Source: Mesaphorura yosii
Lineage: Eukaryota > Arthropoda > Collembola > Poduromorpha > Tullbergiidae
Direction: 5' to 3'
NCBI GenBank assembly: GCA_009869945.1
Contig: WIXG01000727.1
Location: 1 to 24,437 of the forward strand
Length of the DNA stretch: 24,437 nucleotides
A model generated the notes under the pieces. The model ran no database searches. It saw nothing but the letters and a program-made list of their open reading frames with translations, and was not told where the DNA came from. Both the position numbers and the translations under genes were made by a program. Below, piece after piece: positions 8,529 through 18,115 of the stretch (positions are counted from its first letter, which is position 1; each line of letters starts with the position of its first letter).

Positions 8529-9549
8529 TTAGTCACCAGACTCTATCCGAATCTCGGTGCTTGTTAAGTACACGACGACTATTAATATTACAAAAATCGT
8601 AAATCCATTCTGACGTAAGCATGCTTTCATTTCCCGAAGAAACTCTTGACTGAATTTAGTGATCAATAACAATCCAGTGCTTTACAACACGAGCATGTCT
8701 GAAAGATGGAAATTCTTTGCCGTTGTTTGTTTCACGACTGCAAACATTTGTCCAATCAGCAGTATGATTCCTGAAACGCCGACAGTGAGCACGAAGGGGA
8801 CGAAAAACGAGATGGCATAGACGTGAAGCAGGAGTTGCAGAGTTCGAAATTGAAGGCGGTGTTTATTTTGTTTATTCGCACGTGGCGCGGGACGTCCCCG
8901 ATTTCAGAGATCCAAAGCTATTGATTTTGAAATAAATGACAGCCAGACTAATCAATAAGATACGAATCATGGAATCAATAAACAAACTACATGGAACTGC
9001 TAATGCAATTCCCAAATTCAATATTCAAATATCAAGTGTTCTTTTTTGATGTATCGAAAGAAGTCAGGCATGATTTCAAAGAGGAAGAGAAGTCCAGGAA
9101 AGTAAGCAAAAAAAGTCAGCAGTCCACATGCCATAATTTTCCAGATGAATGCAAGAACTTTGTCTTGTTTTCTATCTAATTTCAACCCAAATTCCTTACT
9201 GAGTTGTTCATGAATTGAGAAATCATTATTCAAGAATCGAAGGCTCCAGTCAGCAGTTTTGGTCAAGAAGAATAAGGTGATGAATGCGAATGCAATTAAT
9301 TGGATGCCCATCAGCGTGGTTGTGGCTGATAAGGGCAAAGTGACCATATTGAAGATCAAGATTGAGATTATCAATCTTCTGGTCCAAATATTCATGCCCA
9401 ATGCCAAACGACAATACTCACTCACTCACTTTCCAACACGAGGGTTCAAATTTCTTGGTTTTGGAATTCCATTGATAAGGAAGTGATGAAGTCCAATGAC
9501 CCAAAGTCACAATGACTGCTAATAATTCTATACTTGCATTGGAAATCAT
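8529..9549 (-). pseudogene. Gustatory receptor pseudogene with two frameshifts and a nonsense codon
   Basis: Exon 1 starts at the ATG at 9549 (MISNASIELLAVIV...) and includes LPYQWNSKTKKFEPSCWK, an N-terminal loop typical of this receptor type. It ends in a donor within GTGAGTGAGTGAGTA (about 9429-9415). Exon 2 (about 9378-9020) encodes two to three membrane helices. The frame then breaks near 9018-9025 and continues in a second frame (LNLGIALAVPCSLFIDSMIR, to about 8890). It breaks again near 8870-8890 and returns to the first frame with RLQFRTLQLLLHVYAISFF (about 8861-8685). A TAA at 8682-8684 interrupts the rest, which reads on in frame to a stop at 8529-8531. No GT lies near the first break, so an intron cannot explain it. 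Nearly the whole receptor is still readable, so inactivation is recent. It overlaps the 5' end of the vWA reading frame on the other strand. Confidence 0.7.
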
Positions 9550-9559
9550 CTTGCTTGGT

Positions 9560-10039
9560 TGTTGGCGAAAAGGCAAAGGAGTTCCTCAAGTCACTGCTCA
9601 CCAGACTCCTAGCGCCGAGCAACGTCTCCTGATCTACGGCTCGGGTGCGAGTTCGAGTCCAAGTATAGCCGAGCAGCTCATCAGCTTCCGAAACCCAAAC
9701 CCCCGAAGAGTAAACAGCACAATCGACGCCTTGCAGCAGTTCCCTGAACCCAGACACACATACGATGGAGTATGCGTTGGTACACTCGACTTCATACCCG
9801 CCTCAGGGCCAGAGCCACGTAAAATGCCTGTGATCACGGATGGAGTGTCGGACAACCCGCTCCAGACATACGACGAGGCCAGGAAAGCGATCGCGTCCGG
9901 AATCGATACGTATGCGATGGGAATTGAGAACAACGTAAATGAACTCGAGTCAATTACTGGACGTACTCCGTACTGGAAGGTGATGAAGGTCTGGACAGCA
10001 GCTTATCTCGACTACTGGGTGGATGGGGCGAGGAGTTGA
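9560..10039 (+). pseudogene. Truncated von Willebrand factor A domain
   Basis: The plus strand encodes the C-terminal two thirds of a vWA domain: VNSTIDALQQF, then HTYDGVCVGTLDFI (the MIDAS Thr region), MPVITDGVSDN (MIDAS Asp), and ARKAIASGIDTYAMGI followed by NELESITG. This order is diagnostic of vWA modules of collagens, matrilins and cochlin-like secreted proteins, which bind metal and matrix partners. The first strand with DxSxS is missing; its place is taken by exon 1 of the gustatory receptor pseudogene on the opposite strand. The frame ends at 10039, soon after the last vWA helix. No signal peptide or second domain was found. It is most likely a gene fragment stranded by rearrangement. 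Confidence 0.65.
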
Positions 10040-10081
10040 GTCTGCAACGAGCCCATTGTCATTGATACCGGATAATTTGGA

Positions 10082-10778
10082 CTACTGGATCCTGATATAC
10101 TGGAGCCGCTGGTCTCGTCCAGTCAGACGCCGACGCGAGCGAATGGTCACAGCGGTTGAGTTCGAGCTTGACAGAAGCCGGTTCAACTGCTCATGGTCCT
10201 CTTCATGGGTTCGGTCATGTATTGAAGTCCCCAGGAGAGCAACCTTGAGTACGAAATGCTATTTATGAGACAAAGACTGCAAAAACTCAAACATTGATGG
10301 TCTCACCTTCTCCGCATATAACCAATCGTTTTCCGACATGTATACAACTTCTCTCTTGGTGGTCATGATCACCAGGAACCCGTCGTCGCCTAGCAACTCA
10401 CGCCTGAAGTCGACTCCGACTCCCACGTCCTCCAGCAGTTGGCATTTCATCAACGTGGCTTCTAACCAGCTCCTTCATTACCGCCCTCAATTTGACATAA
10501 CTTCCAGCAACCCTCAGCATCGCCATCCTATCCATCCGTCTTAACATTGAACGTGGCACGGGCAGGGCCTGCCCGAACTCTTCGTACACATCCATTTCAG
10601 CCCGTCTCCTATTTCGGGCGCATGTTTTCCAGCCTTGGCATCGTTTTTTGGGTTGCGCCCCCCAGTGACTAGCTGAGCTCGTGGATTCATTGCTCGTGTT
10701 GCTGCTGGCGCTTGACCTTCCTGAGGATGAACACGGTGAGGGAGAGCATGAGCCCCAAGTTGTTGAAACCAGTTCCAT
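10082..10778 (-). CDS. Short bHLH-PAS protein gene, three exons (bHLH plus partial PAS-A)
   Basis: Proposed exons are 10778-10482, 10429-10307 and 10243-10082, with introns of 52 nt (GTAATG...CTGGAG) and 63 nt (GTGAGA...CTCAAG). All joints are phase 0 and give 193 residues. Residues about 50-97 form a bHLH: ARNRRRAEMDVYEEFGQALP then MDRMAMLRVAGSYVKLR, matching AARSRREKEN-EFYELAKLLPLP and LDKASI-RLT-SYLKMR of Sim/Trh/HIF-alpha. PAS-A follows: LLGDDGFLVIMTTKREVVYM, then LLGTSIHDRTHEEDHEQLNR. The protein stops at TAG (10082) before PAS-A is complete, with no PAS-B or activation domain. If the weak first intron is not spliced, a one-base frameshift separates bHLH and PAS, so it could be a pseudogene. 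If real, it could act as a short, possibly inhibitory, dimerisation partner. Confidence 0.6.
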
Positions 10779-11213
10779 CGTGAACACTTTTAATGGGCAA
10801 ACATTTAGTACAATTTTAGTCGACGCGAGCCCAATTTTGATTTAATGCGATGCACTTTGAAATCTCCGCCATGTTGAAGTGGAACTCACTGACAGCCGGC
10901 TTTGTGATTTGTTATCCACTCCTATGGCATTACAATGATTATGATTACGTAACAGACTTTACTACGGTTGAAGGTCATACAAATCAACAACAGTTTGTTA
11001 CATTTTCGTAACTACTTCAGACGTTTTTCATAAAAACAACGTCGCATGTATTTTTGTTGCATGTATGTTTTTAATTAATGTGTACAAGCATCATACAGAT
11101 CACAACAGTGTAGCTTAGCTTATTCCACGATGACCTCTTACCATTGTCCCCTCAAAGCAGGAGCTGTGTTTCGCCGTTGACTTTGTTCATGGCGCGTTAG
11201 CTAGTGTGCGACC
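10779..11213. other. Spacer between bHLH-PAS gene and RTK2
   Basis: AT-rich, with no domain seen. It contains the 5' flank of the bHLH-PAS gene and the 3' flank of RTK2. A variant polyadenylation hexamer (ATTAAA, minus) is possible near 11070. Confidence 0.35.
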
Positions 11214-14200
11214 CTACCCGTGACTGACGCTGGTTGTATCTTGAGTGTTGAGACTATGAAAGAATGCCTGCAATTCCTGAACCGTGGGACGAAGTTCCGG
11301 TTCAAAGATCCAGCATTCTTTCATCTTCTCGTATCTGCAACGCAAACGGGCATACGTTAACAAGGTCGAAGGTCAAATCCTGGCCTCCCACAATGTGTCC
11401 GGGCAATCGAGAGACAAAGGGCGCGCGCGCGCATTCTGGCGCTCAGCCATAACTTGCGTGTACTCACGTGTGCGAATCTTCGGTGCGCGTCTCCCGCCGC
11501 ACTTTTCTCACATCCAGAGCATCGCCCAGCTTTGTACCAAGTTTTAGGGAAGCTTGCAGTGCATTGTTGTTATAAACTTTGAGTCATGCGCGCACACGTT
11601 TCCATTTGTCTCTCTATTTACCGGAGATGTTATATTTCTAATATTTCAACGTAGACTAACATGCAGGAAGGGACGAGATTAATATGGTGGGCACGATCAC
11701 ACCGACCCGTACTCGCACTCGCATCCACGACATTGACTACTGGCTCTGGCAAGACTGCCCTTGTCTCCAACACCTGCCGCATGCTCTGGCAAGGAACCGC
11801 AGCCCAAGGCTCCGCTCCTCCCAGACTAAACATCTCCCATAGCAGAATTCCAAAACTGTACACGTCCGACTTGAACGAGTATTCTCCACGCGCGAGTGAT
11901 TCGGGTGCGGACGATTTGCAGGGTCGTTTCGCATGCGGTGGCACGCTGTAAGAGTAAAATGTCCGTGTCACCTGGAGTGAGAGCCCGAAATCACAAATTT
12001 TTGCCGTCAGGTCCTTGTTGAGGAGCACATTACGCAGGGCAATGTCTCCATGCACGACTTTGGCACGACGGAGGAAGCGGAGTCCGTTCAGGATTTGGAG
12101 GATCCAATCGAGGAGCCCCATGTCGATAATGTTGCCCAATTTTGCTCCTTCACGGTCTTGGTTCGTGACTTGTGTCCTGCGTTTAGACAGAAGCTGGTCC
12201 TTGTTCAGGGTCAAGTAATCCTTCAGGGCTCCGTGCTCGCAGTACTCGAGTACCACATAAATTTGGCCTGTGGATAGCAACAGTCTCAGAATGCACTTAA
12301 GCCTAAAATGTGTCAGGCTTCCTTACGCTGTTTAACATTGCCGTCACGGCCCCCACCAGCTTGACAATATTCTCATGCTCCCCTAGCATGATCAGAAGCT
12401 TCAGCTCGTACAGCGAAGCCTTGAACTCGATCATCGACCGAAATGCGAGATTCTTTTTCACGCCAACCGTGGCGCCCGTTTTTCGGAGGGTGCCCAGGTA
12501 AACTTTGCTGAATTCTCCTCTTGCGATCTCCCTACCTGCAGAACAATCACAAAATCACACAAATAAGGTCAAAGGCTTGTACCGTGGGACCATAGACGAG
12601 TCCTGTTTACCAATGCGCAAGTCTCCCTTCAACGACAACTCGAATCTTGGATTGTATCTGCAGTTCCACGCGTTGGCTTCCGCTTCCAGTGCCTCGAATG
12701 ATATGTAGTTTGCAGCGGTAGCTGCTTGGGGTTCGGTCGTCGGCGTCGTTGGCGTTCCTGACCTCGACCCCTCTGCCTGCACCGTCCTCCCATTGAAAAA
12801 CTCCTTCACCTCATCAGGATTCAAATTCCTCCATTTGTCTTTAAGCTTGCGCAGCAGATGCCAAACGATGACACAGAATGTGGCAAAAAGGAGCACAACA
12901 AGCACGACGGTCGCCGAGGTCACGTGCACAATGGGGAAACCAGGCGGCATTTCCCGCTTCAAGTGAAATGCCTTCACGACCGTGGTCTCTGGTCCAATTC
13001 GCTCCTGAACGGCTGTGCAGCGGATGGTGTACGATGCGGACGACTCAGGCTCATTCGCCCACGCTTGGGCGTCGATCTGAACTTGAATCGAATCCAGTTT
13101 CGAGTCGGACACGGCTCGCATGAAACTCGTGCGACTGCTGAGGTTGTGCCACGTGAGAAGCGGGGTTGGGTCACCTGATGCGGAGCATGTGATGGGCTCG
13201 TGTGGGTTCTGGTTTCCAATACCGACTGTGATCACTTCCTCGGGTTCACCCAAGATCTTAATGGTCGTGGGCTCGATTACGGTCAGGTGGAGGGACTTGT
13301 TGACCCAAGCGTACGAGTTCCAGACTGGAGCAGCGCATGTCAACTCAAAAATGGAGGTGTCTGTCAGGTTGACGTCGAGGGTGAATTCTTGTGCAATGAT
13401 GATGACTTCACGTTCGGGTGGGTAGCGTGTGCGTACGGAGAGTTCTTGGCCTCCAGCTGTGAAAATGCACGAAAAAATGGAAATTTAAAAAATACGACTT
13501 TTTACGGATTTGGACCCCAAATGATTTTTATACACATTAAAATTCACGTTGCTGTCCCGTCGCTGGACATTCTTACCCAAGACCTCCTCCGTGACAACCC
13601 CAGAACGGTTCCTTCTCAATACATACTGAAACCCTCCGGCAAAGTAGTAATACGCCCCCACACATTTGAATTCCACCGTCTCTCCAACGTACATTTTCGT
13701 ATTACGTGGCGGACACATTTCAAGCATTTCATCTTGGAGATTAGCTACACGTGAATGTGCCTCCTCTTCGCCAATGACAATGTCTAAAATATGTACACAA
13801 ATACACACGTACAAGCATATGTTTGCACAAGTTACGTGAGTTACGTGACTCGGCAATTCACACCTCCCATCTTTACAACGTGCTAATTAATTCAACGTGT
13901 GTGCAACGTGTAATCCATCTTACGCAACGTGGGTGGCCTTCTTGTCGAAGTTGTATTACTCCTAATGCTGGCGTTAGTGCTATTGCTGCTGCACAGATCG
14001 AGCACAGACGTGAAATAATTCACAGCCACGGTCTGTGAGTCATGCTTCTCATCGCCACACACGATGATGCCTGAACTGCCATACATCGCCAACTCCACGA
14101 AGGGGATGCAACTATAGGGGAAAGGTGTCGGAGTCGAGTCCGTGTCATTCATTCTTCTGAGGCATTGCGTCTAAAATTAAATTAAAATTTATTTATTATT

Positions 14201-15196
14201 ATAACTGACCATGTGAGACATAAAAATCACGAACCAACTCATTAATTAATTAACTCATCGCACGTTTTAGTTACCTGCTTGAACAGCCCCCGACAGTTGG
14301 ACGGATTCGAGCACCCACGATAGAAGAACTGGGAGTTCTCCGTACTCGTTCCACAGCAAATCATCCTGCCTTCGTGGGTACTGTCGTACACGTCCAGCGT
14401 GTACGTGCAGTTCACATCGTTTCCGTAGCGAGGGGTGGGCAGCTGGAGTTGGAGGTCTTGGGATCCGTTCGACGGCCTCATAATGGTGGAGATGCTCAGC
14501 CGGAGGAAGCGGCCGTGAATGGTCGCGGATACCTTAGTCGGGTGCAAGCTGCGTTGGCGATCCGGGTCAAGGCCTGCGTACCTACAAAGTTGCTGGCGTG
14601 GTTCGGCTGGTGCTCGATACCCAAACGTGAGGTTTGACTGGAATCGGAAGCTGGAGACGTCCCACAGGGATGGCGATGAGGACGAGGACGACGGGAAGAT
14701 CGTACGGCTTGCGTTTATGTGCCAGCTGCGAAGGTTGTCCGAAGTTCCCTGCAATGAAGGCCTGCCTCTTGTAAATTCGCATGGATAGGCACGGATAGGC
14801 TTAACTTACGGGGAAGTGGTCCGTGAAAACCCACTCAACCGGAAACGAAGCCTCGCACTGAAGAATCAGGGTCGCGACTGTGTCTGGGAGTTCCACGACC
14901 GTGAAACCGGCCCTGGTCAAGCTTCCATTGTGTTGCACGACAGTGTGGTTGCTGTACACTGCAAATATGGTCACGACTGGTTTTTGCAGGTCGTCACCGG
15001 ACTCCGGCGTATTTTGGGTCAGATTCCATACAACGAGGTCTTTTTGGTATGAGGTGGCTGCAGTTGACATTGTTGTTGCCAATCCGCGCAATTTAAGAAG
15101 AGGTGGAGGCAGTGGAAGCTTGATCCCAAGCGTCTTGCCGGTGCTGCAAACAATTAATAGACACAACAAAAGTGTGGGCCATGTAATGCGTCCCAT
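11214..15196 (-). CDS. RTK2: Ig-domain receptor tyrosine kinase, PDGF/VEGF-receptor-like, eight exons, non-RD
   Basis: Exons on the minus strand: 15196-14810, 14748-14275, 14170-13924, 13783-13577, 13456-12611, 12535-12337, 12284-11703 and 11334-11214, about 1020 residues. An upstream Met at 15253 is possible, but MGRITWPTLLLCLLIVC at 15196 is the better signal peptide. The ectodomain has about four Ig-like regions (ILQCEASFPVEW; VEFKCVGAYYYF; ELTCAAPVWNSYAW; ITCSASGDPTPLLTW). Then come a membrane helix (exon 5), NPDEVKEFF as in class III/V receptors, and the kinase. Motifs: IARGEFSKVYLG (first Gly lost), VGVK, ELKLLIML, VVHGDIALRN, CDFGLS, APE and a C-lobe ending ECWIFEPELRP. HRD is HGD. Most joints are GT-AG and phase-consistent; the exon 6/7 and 7/8 donors are less certain. 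It is likely a growth-factor-type receptor related to arthropod Pvr, with altered catalytic-loop control. Confidence 0.8.
11335..11702 (-). other. RTK2 last intron with a (GC)n run
   Basis: This intron is longer than the others in the gene. The acceptor CGTTTGCGTTGCAG (ending 11335) is good; the donor GTGTGA at 11702 was chosen because it keeps the frame into YEKMKECW. A run of alternating GC at about 11420-11432 could form Z-DNA. No coding sequence was recognised. Confidence 0.5.
12285..12336 (-). other. RTK2 intron 6 with ambiguous splice choice
   Basis: The strongest motifs (GTAAGG at 12326 and TATCCACAG ending 12268) define a 59-nt intron but leave the frame off by one base. A weaker pair (GTTAAAC at 12336 and TTCTGAG ending 12285) gives 52 nt and an intact frame, reading GAVTA-I-LLLSTGQIYVVLEY. 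Confidence 0.5.
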
Positions 15197-15253
15197 GTTC
15201 TTTCGAAGTGGCAACGCACATTCGACAGGTTCCATGCTTTCGCGTGTCAACAA

Positions 15254-15767
15254 AAGAATTGACTGTGGTCCTCGCTCCGACGGTCCGGTGCGAATTTATG
15301 CGGTGTGATGAGCTCTGAGATCATTCGCTCATTAAAATCTTCTCCATACAGCAGTTAGCGTATGCAAATTACAAATACATCTCGTACAGTGTCTTGTACA
15401 GTGCGCACGGCGCGCGATAATTAATCTATTGACGCATGTTGTGAATTCTGCAGTACTAGTTTGAATAAAGCAATTGCATCGCAGTTGTACACGCATAACC
15501 TCTCTCATGTACCTGCGTGCCTGAATGTAATTTCATGACCTGCCCGATCAGTTCAGTCGCAATTCAGTTTGGAATGGGATGCTCAGCAATTATTGTCAAA
15601 GTTCAAGGAAAAGTGTTTCGTGGAACTCAGTTTCATATAATTGTATCATCTTACTGAAACTCAGAATTCGAATAAACGTTTCATGATAATCAATTAATTA
15701 TTTTTACGACTACAACGACTAATTAAGACTTAGGGAGATGACTCATGCTCATAATTGTTCATAATGC
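15254..15767. other. Divergent intergenic region upstream of RTK2
   Basis: It separates the minus-strand RTK2 from the plus-strand neuroglian fragment. AT-rich with several TTAATTAA-like words; no coding sequence or TATA box stood out. Confidence 0.35.
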
Positions 15768-16724
15768 GGGAAGGAGTTCAACTGGCAAGTGTACGACGAT
15801 CGCATCTCTCAGAAACCCGGTCATGGTACGCTCGTCGTCACAATCCCCGAAACGGAAGATATTGGCCAGTATCAGTGCTATGCGTACAACGAGTTTGATG
15901 TCGCCACCTCCAATTCGGTCTTCGTCCGTAAATCAGAGTTGAACGCTTTCAAGGACGAGCAAATCGTTTCGATCTCGACGGAGGAAGGGAAACCGTTCAA
16001 GTTGCACTGCAATTTACTGAATGGGTGGCCCAAACCACAAGTCTGCTGGATACTGCAGAAACATTTGGGGGCGTTGAAGTCGATTAATAATTCCGGGATT
16101 ACTGTGGACCATGAAGGCACGCTCTGGTTCTCAAATGTGACGAGATTTGACAAGTCCACCGAGTTCAACTACGCTTGCACGGAGTACTCCCCCTTCAGAA
16201 ACAACTACAAGCTCGGGAATGACGTCTACTTGAACGTGCAGCCCACGTCCAGCTCCGCCATGCTCAACAAACGCCTTCCAACGATGCAGTACGCCACAAA
16301 GCGTGTGAACAGCGCCATTCGGGGGAGGACACTCGAACTGTGGTGCATCATTGGCGGGACTCCGTTGGCAGAAATCAAATGGGTGAAAAAGGGCAGCTGG
16401 CTTTTGTACGGCAATTACGAGAAGAGACTGCGGACCTTCAACGTCGACTTTTCGGGCGAGGGCTCCTACGATTTTAATGCGACGAACAGAGTCGGGATCT
16501 CGATTTCGTACTCTGTGACTGTCCAAGTCGTGACCGCGCCGTTTTTCACCGTCCAGCTTCAAGTCGTGAATGCCGCCGAAGGAGAGACGGTCGACTCCAA
16601 TAATTCCAGGTTCACCCTGAAGGCAGGCTCTGGTTCTCAAATGTGGCGAGGCTTCAGCAACACGTTCGCGTACACAAGGACACACTTGACCGACGGAGTC
16701 GGAATCATTGACTCCCTTCAATAA
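15767..16724 (+). pseudogene. Neuroglian/L1CAM-like Ig fragment, intronless and truncated at both ends
   Basis: The reading frame opens at GKEFNWQVYDDRISQKPGHG, which is the middle of the first Ig domain of arthropod neuroglian. It continues through Ig2 (CNLLNGWPKPQVCW; EGTLWFSNVTRFD; YACTEYS) and Ig3 (LELWCIIGGTPLAEIKW) to the start of Ig4 (APFFTVQLQVVNAAEGE). Neuroglian is a neural and septate-junction adhesion protein with six Ig and five FNIII domains, a membrane helix and an ankyrin-binding tail; all but part of the Ig block is absent. A stop lies just upstream of GKEF, and there is no signal peptide. The second Cys of Ig3 is replaced (GSYDFNATN where GTYTCDVSN is expected), so that domain could not form its disulfide. 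After AEGE the sequence turns into a second, out-of-frame piece of Ig2. It is most likely a decayed gene fragment. Confidence 0.7.
16590..16660 (+). repeat. Second partial copy of neuroglian Ig2 joined to the Ig4 start
   Basis: The stretch matches 16078-16155 closely (shared word CTCTGGTTCTCAAATGTG). Read in another frame it gives PEGRLWFSNVARL, equivalent to HEGTLWFSNVTRF in copy 1. The upstream part (SNNSRFTL) is still in the main frame, so an indel lies inside this copy. Copy 2 is not identical to copy 1 and may derive from another parental gene. Confidence 0.65.
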
Positions 16725-16725
16725 A
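16720..16725 (+). promoter_or_regulatory. AATAAA overlapping the stop of the neuroglian fragment
   Basis: A canonical hexamer overlaps the TAA stop. It could end a transcript, but it may be fortuitous in AT-rich sequence. Confidence 0.25.
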
Positions 16726-16832
16726 AAGCAATCTCGAATTTCGCAGGGCAAAGATCGAGGTTTATTCTTGACTGATAATTTGCTGCTGCTTGTCGGTCGT
16801 TTGGGTATTGGTGCCTGCACTGTAACGAGTTT

Positions 16833-17063
16833 TCACTTTTCAGTCGCCACCTCCGCCATCGCCACAGTCTCCTTCGTATCCTCCTCCAAGGTCGCCGTCC
16901 CCTCCCGCACCGCCTCCATAATCACTCCAGCCACCTCCACTTTTGTCGCGTTCATCTTCACAGCACAAAGCTGACCAACAAGAACCCATTTCGTATCGAA
17001 CCGAGTTTTGCGAAATTCAGGCACAAACTGTTTGGAGATCATTTCAGTAATAGCCAAGTTCAA
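16833..17063 (-). CDS. Unrecognised small open frame
   Basis: A 76-codon minus-strand frame whose last third is Val/Glu/Ala-rich (EVAGVIMEAVREGTATLEED). Codons in that part look protein-like (GAG, GTG, GCG, GCC). The first residues may belong to an exon that starts further right. I do not recognise a family and see no signal peptide or membrane segment. It could be a gene fragment or chance. Confidence 0.2.
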   Translation of the reverse strand: MNLAITEMISKQFVPEFRKTRFDTKWVLVGQLCAVKMNATKVEVAGVIMEAVREGTATLEEDTKETVAMAEVATEK

Positions 17064-17717
17064 GCTTTGCCAGCTAATCAGCAGTCATCCATCGCGTGTT
17101 TAAACTTCCTTATTCGTTTAGAAACTGAATTAAATACTGGCACAATTCAGTATTCATTCTACTGTAAAAGAATTTAATGAGCCACTTCCTCTTTTATTGA
17201 CGCATCGCGCGTTTGATCGCCAAAAGAGTTTATTGTTTAATAGGTAAGCAGCGAGTCGAGTTTCGCGATTTTAGAGTTTCTGTTTTCGAGGTCACGAGTA
17301 AAAAAGAGAAGTACGGTGACTTGCGCTTTGTGTATACGCAACAGTAAAGCCAAACGTAGCGAGCACCGAATCCAAATGCTAGTTGGCGGGTTTGTTCAGT
17401 TACGATAAATAAATATTGCGAGACTCACTCAGTAAATGAAATGACCCTTGTTTATTAACCTTTAGCCTCGTATTGACTAGTACTGCAAACGGTAATCAGG
17501 TGCCGAGTGACTAGGCGCACTCGTCAGTTGTCAAGGCTGAATAAATTACCGTTTCTCTGTTCCCGTCAGCCTTAGTTGGGTGCGTGACAGAATAACTGCC
17601 TGGCCGATCAAAATAATTAACCCAAAAATTTATTAGCAAATATTAATACTTATGAGCACAACAGGAGTACAAATTGCAAATTATGAAATGAAATCATGTA
17701 AATCTAAATTAGCTAAG
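17064..17717. other. Spacer, no gene seen
   Basis: No open frame of interest was seen. The stretch 17200-17610 has mixed composition and short direct words (GTCAGCCTTAG; GTCAAGGCTGA) that might belong to a decayed mobile element, but no terminal repeats or target duplication were found. Confidence 0.3.
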
Positions 17718-17990
17718 CTACTCTGACAAGTCAAATAGCGAAACCTGAGATTCGACAAGTATGCCTGAAGTTGAGAGTCTGGTTGCAGTGCGTTGGTTGC
17801 ATTGCTGGTGGAATTTCTTGAAACAGGAATCAGGTCCATCGATGCAGAATCGTTTTCCACAGGCTTGGCACGAGTACGGAGTTTGTTTCTGCTCGCCCAA
17901 TCTATTGCAAGCATGGCAGTCCGAATTATTTGCCTTTCCAGCTGCTGTTAGGTGTTTCACGGGCAAATGCATGAGATTCTTTTTGAAGCA
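17718..17990 (-). mobile_element. piggyBac transposase C-terminal fragment
   Basis: The minus strand encodes MHLPVKHLTAAGKANNSDC, then CHACNRLGEQKQTPYSCQAC, then CGKRFCIDGPDSCFKKFHQQC. This C-x2-C ... T-x-Y-x-C-x2-C ... LC ... CF-x2-(Y/F)H pattern is the zinc-binding tail of piggyBac-family transposases, which follows the DDE catalytic domain and helps bind the element ends. A stop lies just upstream in frame, and no DDE core was recognised to the right, so only the tail remains. Terminal repeats were not identified. It is a dead remnant or a tail exon whose other exons are gone. Confidence 0.65.
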
Positions 17991-18115
17991 TTAAGCATTT
18001 CATTATTATTGCCTGATTTTGTGTGTTTAATAAAAACGATCATTCATGGTAAATGAGTGCGTCAGAAAAATCCGAACCTTGGAGTTGAACACATCGATCT
18101 ACATTTTTTAAAATG

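Noticed and set aside
9512..9590. N-terminal extension of the vWA reading frame
   Set aside because: These bases overlap exon 1 of the gustatory receptor on the other strand and show no vWA strand 1 or DxSxS, so the extension is probably not part of the domain.
11420..11432. Alternating GC run as a regulatory element
   Set aside because: A short (GC)n tract in an intron is common by slippage; nothing around it supports a function.
17200..17610. Possible LTR of a retrotransposon
   Set aside because: I found no matching second copy in the window, no primer binding site and no TG...CA ends with a target duplication.
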